DNA from: Symmetrospora coprosmae
Lineage: Eukaryota > Basidiomycota > Cystobasidiomycetes > Symmetrosporaceae
NCBI GenBank assembly: GCA_008802785.1
Contig: VUYT01000016.1
Coordinates: 124,001-188,000, forward strand
Length of the DNA: 64,000 nucleotides
Direction of reading: 5' to 3'
Shown: piece after piece, positions 22,928 to 35,563 of the stretch
Numbering within the stretch: the first letter of the stretch is position 1
How the letters are laid out: each line of letters opens with the position of its first letter
Program-made: the position numbers and the translations under genes
Notes under the pieces: model-generated
Database searches by the model: none
The model's input: the letters and a program-made list of their open reading frames with translations, nothing else
Told to the model about the DNA's origin: nothing

Positions 22928-23585
22928 CTACTGCGACGAAGGGGCAGCACCGGCACCACGGCCAACGCCGCTGAATCGGGGGCGGAAGTCGCCGCCGGCC
23001 GTCTCCTTCTTGTCGTCGGTCTTGCGCCTGTAGCCGTCGTCTCCTCCAGGGGGACCGCGGGGAGCCCTGTAGGCACCCTCGCCGCCAGCTCGGGGTGCGC
23101 CGGATCCACCGGGCGCTCCGGGTCGGGCAGCCCGCTGGGGCTTCATGTGGGTGGCGGGGACGACCTCGGCGGGGACGTGGAGGCTGTGTGCATAAAGAAG
23201 GTGCGGTGAGCTCCCGACGAGCTGACGGACAGGGGAGCTTGGAGGTGCCCAGCACTCACTACTCTCGGAGGAACTCGATGCCCTCGTTGGTGAGAGTGTA
23301 GTAGTACCAACCCCAGCTGAACTGGGTCTTGACGTAGCCGCGCGAGTTCAGAGACTGAGCGGCCTTGATGACGAAGAGGTTCTTGACATCGAGCTCGACG
23401 TGCTTTGGGGCGTTGAAGTCCTTCTGCGCGACGAGGACTCCCTCTGCGAATTTGCAATGAGCGCGTGCGAGACGAGACGACATCAGCGCGGATGCTGACG
23501 GGAAGAACTAGAGGAGGAGGAGCAGGCGCGCACCCTTGAAGAGAGACTCGTAGATCTTTTTGAGGTCAGACTTGGGGATAAGCAT
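22928..23585 (-). CDS. RPS10: 40S ribosomal protein eS10
   Basis: Cytosolic small-subunit protein. Exons are 23585-23534, 23443-23260 and 23183-22928, giving 163 residues. The N-terminal winged-helix domain is plain: [19 protein letters not shown], then [19 protein letters not shown] and [18 protein letters not shown], followed by the conserved [15 protein letters not shown]. The tail is Gly/Arg/Pro-rich, as in eukaryotic eS10. Splice borders are GTGCGC/CGCAG and GTGAGT/CACAG. The start is fixed by the invariant MLIPK. Confidence 0.96.
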
Positions 23586-24056
23586 GTTGGCTGGTGTTTT
23601 GAGGTGTTGAGGGTTTTGTCGAAGGGGAGAGAGGATGAAGGCCTGCAGGAGCGTGAGTCCGACGGTGAGCCTCGGACTCCGTCAGCAAGCAACAGCAGCA
23701 TCCCAGCGTGCAGTATTGCACCGCGCGCACACACAAGCTACTCACGTATCCTCGGTTGTGCGTGTTCCTTCTTTGATGAGACCGACTTTTGTGGCTTGGG
23801 GGAGAGGAAATGCTCGTCTGTGGCCCTGCTCTCGCTTCTCGTCCCTGCCCGCTGCCCGCTGCCCGCTGCCTCCTCCTGCTGGCCTTCCTTTGCGGCCCGC
23901 AGAGGGCAGACGGGAGGGCAGACGGCGAGGGGGACGGACCCAATCGAGAATCTCGGACATGCTCCGAGTGAGAGCCGCGGCTCACCTCCGAAGCGGTCAT
24001 GACACATCCCCTCTCGACTCGTACTCCATACCGCGCCGACTGCTGCACCACTAACC
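23586..24056. promoter_or_regulatory. Divergent promoter region, eS10 / small membrane protein
   Basis: About 470 bases. It holds a short tandem run of TGCCCGC units near 23845-23872 and a duplicated GGGCAGACGG nearby. No gene seen. A 5'UTR intron of the eS10 gene cannot be excluded. Confidence 0.3.
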
Positions 24057-24689
24057 ATGGCTGCAACCTGGGGCGATCTCATTGGCTTCGTCTTCATTTC
24101 CACCCTCTTCTTCGGCGCTATCGCAGCTTTCGTCTATGTCAACGAATCCGCTCGGAAGGCCGCTTCGTGCGCAGGGCCCTGAGCGACCCGACCCTACCCA
24201 CAGGCAGCTAACCATTGCTTCATGCTTCGCACTTCTCGTCCATGATGCTCCCATCCTATCTCTCAGCGACACGGACACCGAGCTACGCGCAAAGGGAGTC
24301 ACCATGACCCCTACAGGAATAGCCATCAAGCTCGACCGGCAAGCGCCTACCATGGGTCAGTCTACACGCATCGTTTCGCCAACAGCTTGGGCACTGACTG
24401 ACTGTCCCGTACTATCGCCCATCATCACAGAGGATCTCGTCGATGCGCAATCGCGGTAAGCATTCTTGCTGTTCCAACGCACACTCCATGGCATCGACTG
24501 ATGTCCTCTTTCTCCACATGCCACGTCCCCAGCGCCATGCTCAAGGGTGGCGAGGTACTCGCGCGGCCGGGTGTTGTGTCCGCTGGTCGCCAGGCTGCCT
24601 TCAGTGAAGAGCACAAGGAAGAGGTTCCCAGCGCGTTCGAGAGGCAAGCCGGCGAGAGTGAGGACAATCGTCGTGCCAGATGGAGGTGA
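24057..24689 (+). CDS. Small single-pass membrane protein, family not recognised
   Basis: Four exons, 24057-24166, 24267-24355, 24431-24455 and 24533-24689, join in phase to 126 residues. The N-terminal third is a membrane segment (LIGFVFISTLFFGAIAAFVYV) preceded by few residues, so it should be a signal anchor. After it comes LRAKGVTMTPTGIAIKLD, then EDLVDAQSRAMLKGG and a polar tail. The fact that all four exons keep phase with good GT-AG borders (GTGCGC, GTCAGT, GTAAGC donors) supports the model. I do not recognise the family; the layout resembles small ER or mitochondrial assembly proteins, which is only an impression. Confidence 0.6.
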
Positions 24690-25017
24690 GCGCTTTTGTT
24701 AGTAGCAGTGAGAATATAAGCGGTACGACGCTCATGCGGTTGCGTCGTTTGCGGCAGCAGGCGAAGCAAGAAGGCCTCCAAGGAGTGACCGCCTCCAGAC
24801 CGACCCTCCGCGTGGCCAAAACGCTCTCTCACAAGTCAGAGAACACAAGTGCAGACGTATACGATCAGTACCCTGTTCGTTGTTGTTGTTCGCGTAGCTC
24901 GACGTATTGCAAAATCTAGCAATCTGCCGCCGCATTGGCCTCCTGTCCTGTATACAACTTCCACCTCCGTGTGCGTCACCGTCCAACCAACCCAATACGA
25001 GGCAGACATCGGCGGAA
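24690..25017. other. Short intergenic region
   Basis: About 330 bases between two plus-strand genes. It contains a GTTGTTGTT run and no coding signal; it likely carries the promoter of the iminopeptidase gene. Confidence 0.3.
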
Positions 25018-26958
<1,941 letters not shown>

Positions 26959-27127
26959 GGGGTATCCAAACTGCGTCTACCTAGAGCTACACGACGTCTC
27001 GAGGCGTGCCTGTTTCACCATTCGTCGCGTTCAGCAACCGCAATACGACTTTCCGGAAATGCGCTGCTTGTCCTGTTCGGCCCTCCCGCTTATCCCGTTC
27101 ACGATGTCGCGGCGCTGCCCACTTCGC

Positions 27128-30100
27128 TCATGCCGCTCCATTTGTAACCCTCTGGACTGATGGCTGGCCCCGCCCACCACGACCTCGGAAGTTTCCGCGG
27201 CCTTCGCCCCGTCCTCGACCGCCGCGTGCTGCGCCCCGTCCTCGGCTCGCGGCGGGCTGCAGAGCACCATGGAGGACGGCAGCTGGACCAGGGCCTCCAG
27301 TCCCGTTCACGGGCCCCGGAGCGTGAGGGTCGAAAAGCGGCGCATGTGCGGCACCTCGCCCTCGCCCGTTGATGAAAGCGGGTCCTCCTCGGCCACGCCC
27401 ACGTCCTCGGGCTGCGAAAACCTCTGGAGGAGGGGGCGGGACATTGTGGTAGTCGTTCCGCACAAATGCACCCTTTGGAGGTGGCCCTTCGAACTGAGTG
27501 GCATGCCCGCCATTTGCGGTACCCTGACCGCCTGTAAGAGCACGAGCCAGAATCGAGGTCTGCGAAGCTGGTGCATGATAGGCGTTGGCACTATCACCCT
27601 GGGCAGCTGCGGAGAACTTGCCGGCGAAACCACCGCGGCTGCCTATACCAGGATGTGCACCTCTGCATGTCGAGAGAGCCCGAAAAGGCATGGGATAAGC
27701 ATCCGAGGTTTCAGGTATCCCGCTAGGGCCCTCAAAGACCCACCTCGACGAGCCACCTCTGCCTCGGGCGCCAACAACCACTGGTGCGAAGCCACGGTGC
27801 GCTACACCGCGGTACGAAGGGTGAGCAGTCGCAGACGCGCCCCGGCCTCGGCCATTAATAGCGGCGGTGGGCATGCGAGCTGGCGCTGGTGTTGGCTGCG
27901 TCGACTGGCTGGCCTGCATATCTGACAGGTTGATGAGAGCGGACGGAATGAGGCTCGCGCCCCGGTAATTGGAGCACCGGCCTCCAAGAGTCGTGCCACC
28001 CATGAAGGCGATGTCGAATACGACGTCGATGAAGCCTGCTTGGATGCCGACGACAACCCCTCGGACGGCAAGAGGGACACTTCCGACTTCCGATGCAGTA
28101 ATGACCCTGTCTCCCACGCTGTAGGTCTGGTTCTGAAGCCTGTGAGACGCGTGCTCGGGTTTGAGCACTGCACGCCTGGGAATGTTCTTGAGCACAGCCT
28201 GCTTCATCGGCTGCTGCATCTTGTCGGCGTAGAGGCGGTCCTGCACGCGCTCAATGTCTTCGACGGCCTCCTTCTCCATCTGGTCCGAGTAGAGCGAGAC
28301 CTTCTCAAAATCGCGGATGCCCTTCTCCTTGATCCACTCTTTGAGCTCGGCACACCGCTTGGCGGTGTCGGTAGGGAAAAAGTCGCTCGCCTTTGTCGTG
28401 TCGTTCTTGCGCGCTTCCAGCGCATTGATGACTTCGGGGAACGTTGCCCTGTACTCGGTGATCAGGGCAATAGCCTTCTGGCTGTACTCCCAGCCCCGCT
28501 CGTTCCGCTGCGCGTATCCAAGCACCTTCTGAGATCGTGCCTCGAATTTGAGATTGAGCCCGGCATTGAGGCGAGTCGTGCCGCCCATATCGATCATCAG
28601 GCCCGACGTGATCTTGGAGAGCGTGAGCGCCGACATGCGAACTTGCTTGCACACATCTGGCGAAGGGAAGTAGCGCGTTTTGGCCCGCTGAGCACTGCGG
28701 GCTGCAAAAATCGTTGGCTCGACTTTCTCCTTCTCAAAGAACTACGGATAAAACAGGTAGCGTCAGCATGGGCTCGCAGTGGGGTTACTCGGGTGCTTCC
28801 CGAAAGCACTTACAGCAGCTTGTATGTAGAGTTGCTGTTTCTCGTGACCGATAACAACGGCTGGAGTTCCGTAGAGCTGGGCTCCAAGGTAGAAGACCTT
28901 TGTTCCTTCCGGGTACTCCTCCTCGACGGGCCGAGGTGGCTGCTCGATGTATCGCGCGTCTTCGTGTGCCGTGTGTTGTACAGTTGCCTGAACAGCCTGC
29001 TCCACCTCCACGGTATCCCACTCCTTGACGAGAGCACCGTCGTCGAGCCGCTTCAGGCCCTTGAGCAGCTTCACGTGCAAGAGAACCCCAACGTCCTCCG
29101 TGTCAACGGCGAACCGCTTGCTGTAAATGTGCTGGATCCGGTGCGCCGCTTTGCGCCACTTTTCCTTTTCGGACGGGCCATGCTGCGTCGGGAACATGGC
29201 GCCGCGACCGTCGAGATTCCAGCGTGCCTGCTCATCGGATACGCCAACAACGTGGGCCTCCTGCAGGAATGGCCAGCCTGCAAAGGTACGGTGGCCAAGA
29301 AGCTGACTTGCAATTTGCTCGACGGACTGCCCGGCGTAGATGTTGTCAATGTCGGTAACGACGGACTCGTTTCGCGAGTCGGACTGGAACACGTTGACGG
29401 CATGGAAGTCCGTGTGCGTTGACACGGACAGTGTGTAAAGCGATGGGAAGCCTGGCAGGGCATTTGGGCCGAGTAGAGCGCCCTCTGCCAGGCCCTTGAC
29501 GAGACGGAGTCCGCCGAGAGTTGGGAGATCGTACACCTCCATCTTGCACCTCGACTGGTGTAGATCCGGGAAGAAACCAGGCAGGGACGAAGGGTATCCG
29601 CAGATGTACGTAGGGTCGTAGCTAAAGATATAGCTCTCGCCGAAAGAGTTGCGGGCGCGCTCCTCTTGCGTTAGCTGCGGATCGCGAGTGGACATGGCCT
29701 TCAAGAGCCGGTCGGCGTCGATGAAGGGGATCTTGACAATGGCCTCCCACTCTGCCTTCTTGCCGTTCAGGTCTTGCCCAAAGTCGCGCGGATAGAAATC
29801 GATGATGGGCGAGTTGGGATCGCTCATGAGGTCCTACGTGAATATGCCGACTGTCAGTACCGGCGCGTCTCGTGTGCCTATATATCGCCGCATCTGCTCA
29901 CCCTGTACACAACAGGCACCAAGCTGGCGCTCAGATCGGGCAACACGCCCATGAGCTGTTCGAACGGACGGAAAGGCTTGTTGAGGTCAAAGTCGAACTG
30001 CATCTGTGCGACATCGGTGAGATCTGGACGGGTTAAGCGAGCGCGTGTCAGTGTGCGGCCACTTGGCGAACTGTTCAGAGCAAGACCACCCACTCGAGAT

Positions 30101-32259
30101 CTTGGGAGAGTAGTGGTACGGGTAGAACCAACTCCATGAAGCGACGCCATCGTAGTAGTAGTGCAAGACCCATTGCAGCCCTTCGATATACGCAAAAGCC
30201 ATGTCGCGCATGGCCTGCTTGTCCGTGTTGATATTGAACTCAAGCTTCTCGTTGTAATAGTCGACCTTGCTTTCGTGGAACTTGGCCTCGAGGACCTTTT
30301 TGTACTCTGCATCGGCTTCCGCCTGTGACACGATGAGCTGCTTGGCGTTGGGCGCCTTCTCGTACTTTTGGAAGACGCGCTCGACGGCGGCGTACCACTC
30401 GCTCGTCTCGGCGAGATTGGTCTTTGCTGGTCCAGCATGTTTGCTGCTCAAAGCGACCTTGCCGAGAGCATCCGTGGCGTCCGCGATGCCACTCTCGGCA
30501 TTGTCTCCCTCTGCGGCGTCCTCCTCATCGCCGTCAACGTCCTCCCAGGCGCCGTCTCCCTCTTCTCCTTCATCTGCCTCATCTTCCTCATCCTCATCCT
30601 CTTCCGCCTCCTCCTCCAAGATGTCAAGGATTTCCTGCGAGAAGCGCACGACGATAATCATCTCGTCATTGTCGTCCACCTCGTCGAAAGCAATGTCGAG
30701 CTTGAGCTCCTCGCAGAGCTTCTGCAGGAAGTGGCGGTCCGCCTGATTGGACGAATATGGAAGGTCGAGCCTGGCTACGAGCGAGGGCTCTTCGAGGTTT
30801 GAGAAGAGGAAAGTCTTTACGCTGGCCAGCGTGTTCCGCTGTGCCTGCGTGAGGGCGAGCGTCTTGCCCTTCTTGCCCTGCTTTTTCGCCGCCTTGGCTG
30901 CATCCTCGGCAGCGTACTTGATCTGCGCCCAGCCGGAGCCGGCGTGCTCCTCCTCAAACTTCTCAAGCTCAAATTCGGCAAGCTTGTCCAGTACGGTCTG
31001 CAGGCGCGCTGTGTTGAGCTTGCCGTGCTCGTTCAGGTATCCGCCCGCACTGGGCAAGATCTCCTTGTAGATGCGGAAGAGCAGGTTGAATGCTCCCTCA
31101 TTGATGTGCAGGTCCGGCAAGTGGGGCAGGAAATCGTTGCCGATGAAGATGGCGAGCAGGATAAAGTCGTCAATGATGCGTTCGAGGTCGTACGTATGGC
31201 TGCCGTCCCGCGGCATGGTATTCTTTAGGTCGGAGAATTCGATGTCGAGGTACTCCCGCAGCAGGGACAGGTGCATGAGGTAGAAGTTTGTGCTTTCGAG
31301 GCCTTTGCTCTTTGCCTTTGCGCGCTGCGGCCCAAAGACGACTTCCTCACGAAGGAGACAGAAGTGCGGGTCGTGCGAGAGGAGACCCAGCATGATGAGA
31401 TCCGCATCGAGGCCGTAGAGGCAGTGGCGTGTGTTTGCATTGTACTCTGGCTGGGCTTTTGCGAGCCTGATGTACTCCATAATCTTGTGCTCTCCCTCCC
31501 CTGGTACCTCATGGCCAGAGAGGACGACCTGGACGCCACGCCAGTCCGAGTCCTCTGTGACTTTCTTGTTGATGAAGTATTTGAGCTGTGCGGTAAGGCG
31601 AGCCATGAATGGCGTGCCGGGTGTGATCTGGTTCGACTGGAAGGCGTCGTCCATGTCGTCGGGGATGTCTTCCCCTTTGCGCCTCGCCTCGAGGATGCGG
31701 TCGTTGGTCTCCTTTGCGGAGCGGAAGCGCCTGCTGCGCTGCTGGTTCATCTTTGCGCGCGGAGCGACGCCGTCAATGGCCATGAAGAAGAGCTTTTTCG
31801 GCTTTATCTTGCTGAAGAGGTGCTCGATGTAGGCAAAGACGGCGAGGAAGATCTGCTCCTCGGTGACGCGGAAGTGGATGTCTTCGTTGTTGTTGTGCGA
31901 GCAGTTGTGGATGATGCCGTTCATGTCCAAGTAGAGGTTGTCTGAGCGTGGATGTGTATAGTAGCAGGAGTCAGCGATGTCCATACGTGTCCCGCCCCCC
32001 GGGGCCGCCACTGCTGCCTGGCCCTAGATCGCAGCATCTCCGCCCGCTGATACGCGTTCGTTCGCACCCACCGAACTCTGGGATTCTGTTCTCCTGGATG
32101 AGCTGCGAGATGAGGGGATACCTCTCGCTGAGCCATCGGAATGCCTTTGGGATGCTGTGAGAACGGGTCCATCCGCATCAGCCCATCCATCCCTCCGTCG
32201 TCCATCGCCTCCTCCGGGTGCGTCGTCACCCATGCGACCAAGCGGGAGACTGACCCCAT
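27128..32259 (-). CDS. XRN1: Cytoplasmic 5'-3' exoribonuclease XRN1
   Basis: Degrades decapped mRNA in the cytoplasm and P-bodies. Exons are 32259-32255, 32154-32072, 31941-30094, 30023-29902, 29833-28814 and 28741-27128, giving 1,563 residues. The first coding exon is five bases (ATGGG, then donor GTCAGT).

The XRN_N domain starts at once: MG, then IPKAFRWLSERYP, NLYLDMNGIIHNCSH, FMAIDGVAPRAKMNQQRSRR, VVLSGHEVPGEGEHKIMEYI, LYGLDADLIMLGL and LAIFIGNDFLPHLPDL, covering the acidic metal-binding residues. An acidic Glu/Asp insert is seen near 490-530. The middle has the XRN1-specific YYYDGVASWSWFYPYHYSP and FDLNKPFRPFEQLMGVLP. The C-terminal 270 residues are Gly/Arg-rich RGRG repeats. Length fits fungal XRN1. 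Confidence 0.96.
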
Positions 32260-32566
32260 GTCTGCTTGGTGTCTGCAATGGTATATCGGTCGAGCGAGAA
32301 CTGGATGTGATGCTGCCTCTCGTTCCTCTCTGCAGTATGGATGAACTGCGAGAGATGCGATTGGGGTTGACTGGGTGGTAGGTAGGAGCAGAGCAGGAGC
32401 AACCCAGCGCGACGAGCGGGCCAGCTGCAGGGAGACCAGGACCGCCTCTCTGCTTGTTGCCATTTCGGCGTTATTTATTGGTCTTCACCTGCCAACAGCA
32501 TCGCATCGCATCGCATCGCATCGCATTGCATACCCGCAGTCGTCGTCCTCCGTCCGTGCACAGCGC
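32260..32566. promoter_or_regulatory. Divergent promoter region, XRN1 / LEU5
   Basis: About 307 bases. A pentanucleotide GCATC/TCGCA run (about five units) ends at 32530, just before the LEU5 ATG at 32567. Nothing else found. Confidence 0.4.
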
Positions 32567-32774
32567 ATGCAGGGATCGACAGAGGCCTCCACCTCGAGAG
32601 CCGTCCTCCTCCCTGCTCATCCTCCACCGGCAGCAGCGTCACCGGTCCCTCCGAGTCGAAAGAGCTCCAAGGGCAAAGTCAGGGCAACAGCAACCCAGTC
32701 ATGGGACGAGCTGCTACGCTCAGGCCTCGCAGGAGGCATAGCAGGATGTGTAGCAAAGACCTCTGTCGGTGCGT

Positions 32775-32806
<32 letters not shown>

Positions 32807-34046
32807 GTCGTCCGGCCGCGCATATCAAGCCGCGTCCATTGGCTTCCCAAGAGAGCTCGCCCTGACGTCGGTCCTCGTTGATCCGCCCGCAGCCCCGCTC
32901 GACAGGGTCAAGATCCTCTTTCAGACGGGATCAAAGCCGTACGAAAAGTACTCCGGTGCGCCATGCCGCTTCAGACCTTTGGGTTCTAGAGCAACAATCT
33001 AATCTCCCCGGATGGCAGGTACCTGGACGGGCGTCTTTCGGGCCGGAGGTGACGTAAGTAAGAGGATGTCGTTTTTTGTCGCTCTGCGGCAATGCTGACT
33101 GCGGATACATCCTCTACAGATCTATCGTGATGCGGGGATACACGGTCTGTTGCAAGGGCATTCTGCAACCCTGTTGCGCATCTTCCCGTATGCTGGCATC
33201 AAGTTCATGGCGTACGAGACGCTGCATCGGGTGGGCTGGTTCTCCTTTAACTGATATCATGCTCCTCGTGCTGTGTGTGGCTGACTGCGAGCTGTCTAGG
33301 CACTCATGCCAACGCCAGAATCCGTAACGTCTCCACGCTTGTTCGTGGCTGGAGCCGCCTCGGGTGTCGTCACGGTCCTCTTCACTTACCCGCTCGACCT
33401 TATACGCGTACGGCTGGCGTATGACCGGCGCTTACCACCAGAGCAGCTACAGGGGCGCTCAGCGCTGGTGTACTCAATCCTCAAGATCTACCACGAGGGG
33501 GACCCACCCCCACCGCGGCAGTGGTCGAATGCGCAGAGCCCCACTCTACCGCGTGCACCCCAGCTACCTTCCACCCCGCCGTACTTCAAAAACCCGAGCA
33601 AAGCCGTCCTCGTCACGTCGTCCCTCTTCGCGCGGTTCCCCATCCTGAAGTTCTACCGCGGCTTTGTCGTCTCGCTCATCGGCATGGTGCCGTACGCGGG
33701 GACGTCCTTCCTCGTGTACGGGTACCTCAAGCAGCGCTTCGCCGAGCAGCGGCACGGGCAGACGAGCACGGTCCTCAACCTCAGCTGCGGGGCCGTCGCC
33801 GGCGCAGCGGCGCAGACGGCCAGCTATCCCTTCGAGGTCGTGCGGCGCCGCATGCAGGTCGGCGGGATACTCCGCCCGGATCGGTTCTTCGGGTTCTGGG
33901 AGACGGTCCAGTTCATCTACTCGACGCAGAACGGGTGGAGAGGCTTCTTTGTCGGTCTCAGCATCGGGTACCTCAAGGTCGTGCCCCTCACCGCCATCAG
34001 CTTCGCGACGTGGCAGAGCCTCAAGCGCGTCATGGGCGTGGCGTAG
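32567..34046 (+). CDS. LEU5: Mitochondrial CoA carrier (Leu5/SLC25A16-type)
   Basis: Inner-membrane carrier needed for CoA (or a precursor) inside mitochondria. Exons are 32567-32768, 32893-32955, 33019-33053, 33120-33230 and 33300-34046, giving 385 residues. Signatures: [20 protein letters not shown] in repeat one, [20 protein letters not shown] (characteristic of this subfamily), [12 protein letters not shown] in repeat two, [19 protein letters not shown], and [14 protein letters not shown] in repeat three, ending [17 protein letters not shown] 45-residue Ser/Pro-rich head precedes repeat one. The first intron starts with a run of GTC and ATC trinucleotides. The subfamily call is from remembered motif patterns. 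Confidence 0.88.
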
Positions 34047-34319
34047 ATAAAGCCAACGGATGCCAGCTATCTGTATGAATACTTCTGCTTCCAACTATTT
34101 CTCTCTGCATTAGCATCAGCAATTGTGTGCGGAACGCAGTCAGCCATCCTCTCGGCAATAAATCGCAGAATCCAGCCATTCTCTCGGCACCAGGCTGGGA
34201 GTCACTCAAGAGGGCTACGCGATATGTATGCCACTCAATTGTGCATGTCATACGTGCCAGGTCTCGAAAGAAGATGGAATGACTAAAGCAAGGCTACAGC
34301 GCGAGACGCGACCTCGGAA

Positions 34320-34915
34320 CTACTCGTTGATCTTCTGCTTCAAGACACCCTTGTCGTGCTGGACCTGTGCCTCGTTCTGCTGCTCTCGGTCGCCAGTGAC
34401 GGCGCCGACGACGTTCTTGACGGAGCCAGCGGCGCGGTCTGCGGGTGAGGGGATGGTACGACCTCAGCGTGGGGCGGCGAGCAACTAAGTACTGTTCAGG
34501 CACGACAGGCAACTCACCGGCGGTGCCTTCAACGTATCCCTTGGCCTCGGCAGCCTTCTGTTCTGCGACACCGCGGTTGTACTGTCGTTCAATCGTTGGG
34601 AGCGGTCGAGTGTCAGAATGAGCGCTCGCCACCACGGACGGAGCTACCGAAGCTGACCTGGTCGTTGCCAGTCTTGCCGAGCTGGGTGCCAGCAATAGGG
34701 TCGATGACGGATCCGGCGAGCTGGGTGGCAGACCCGACGGCCTGGTTGACCTGGCTGTTGTGCGTGTTGGAAATGAATGGATGGACGAGGGAGGTCAGTC
34801 AGCCTTTGTCCCTGCCTGAGCCTCGGCCTGTGCCTGGACAACAAGCAGGCGGACTCGAAGGAAGGGCGGCGACGCACGCATTGAACTTGGAGGGCTCGGC
34901 AGAGTTGCTAGACAT
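34320..34915 (-). CDS. HMP1: CsbD-like / HMP1-type small protein
   Basis: Exons are 34915-34878, 34754-34658, 34581-34518 and 34438-34320, giving 105 residues. The protein has two halves of the CsbD-like pattern: NQAVGSATQLAGSVID with GTQLGKTGNDQYNRG, then KAAEAKGYVEGTADRAAGSV and GAVTGDREQQNEAQVQHDKG. It is hydrophilic and helical. The best-known relative is Ustilago maydis Hmp1, described as a mismatch and cruciform DNA-binding protein; most fungi have stress-induced members with no known role. The name is by resemblance only. Splice sites are canonical throughout. Confidence 0.75.
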
Positions 34916-35563
34916 GATGGCTGACAGATGTGTGTATGGAGTCGTGCAATTGTGCGATGGAAGGAGAAGAAGAGAGAGGCGAAGGACGGCTTGCATTGGT
35001 GGACACTAAAGTAGCTGCGCATTTCACGTGCATCCAGCCCAGTGTGACGTGCTGACCTCCGCAGTTGTCGTCATCTTCGAGAAGAGGCCCGAGCGAGACT
35101 GCAGGCTCGGACACGTCACAAAGGACCAGAGCGCGCTGTCCTGCAACGCGATCTTTCTCATCTGCTGCATACAGAACAGGGTGAGGTTGCGTGCAGGCAG
35201 GAGCAGGGAGCGATACCCGAAGAGACGCGCCGTGCATGTGCGCGGCTGCTGCAGCAGGGTATCCCGGCAGACGTCTCTCGCTAACGCCAACCAACCTGGC
35301 TCGGGGAGGCAGGGCACACAGAAGGATAGCCAGTCAGTGCCACAACAAGTGCGCGCCACGGTCCAGCTGGGAAAGGATAGCCCTGCGCGCAGGACCGCGA
35401 GGCGGGGCAGAGAGGAGGCCTCTGAGGCCAAGGGAGGGAACACGGGGGCACGGAACGAGCAAAGCAGAAGGGACAATCAGTACGTGGGAGCTTCCACGCA
35501 CATCAGTATCCGCTATGCGCATGTTTCCAGCGCTGACGCACGCTTCTCAGCCTCTCGCTCGCC
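34916..35563. promoter_or_regulatory. Divergent intergenic region, HMP1-like / F-box-like
   Basis: About 650 bases between two head-to-head genes. The plus frame that enters the F-box-like gene stays open from 35191 but has no family features before 35564. No repeats or RNA gene noticed. Confidence 0.3.

Noticed and set aside
22928-24103. Multiple overlapping frames around eS10 and its promoter
   Set aside because: They are antisense or promoter shadows; only the three eS10 exons show conserved protein.
28040-29422. Long plus-strand open frame of about 460 codons
   Set aside because: It is antisense to the XRN1 exons, whose protein is clearly conserved; GC-rich coding DNA often leaves the opposite strand open.
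30267-31945. Several plus-strand frames rich in Ser, Leu or acidic residues
   Set aside because: All are antisense to XRN1 exon 2; the Ser-rich tract mirrors the acidic Glu/Asp codons of XRN1.
35191-35563. Upstream open extension of the second F-box-like gene
   Set aside because: It is in the frame of the downstream part, has no family resemblance, and the F-box start at 35564 lies in another frame.
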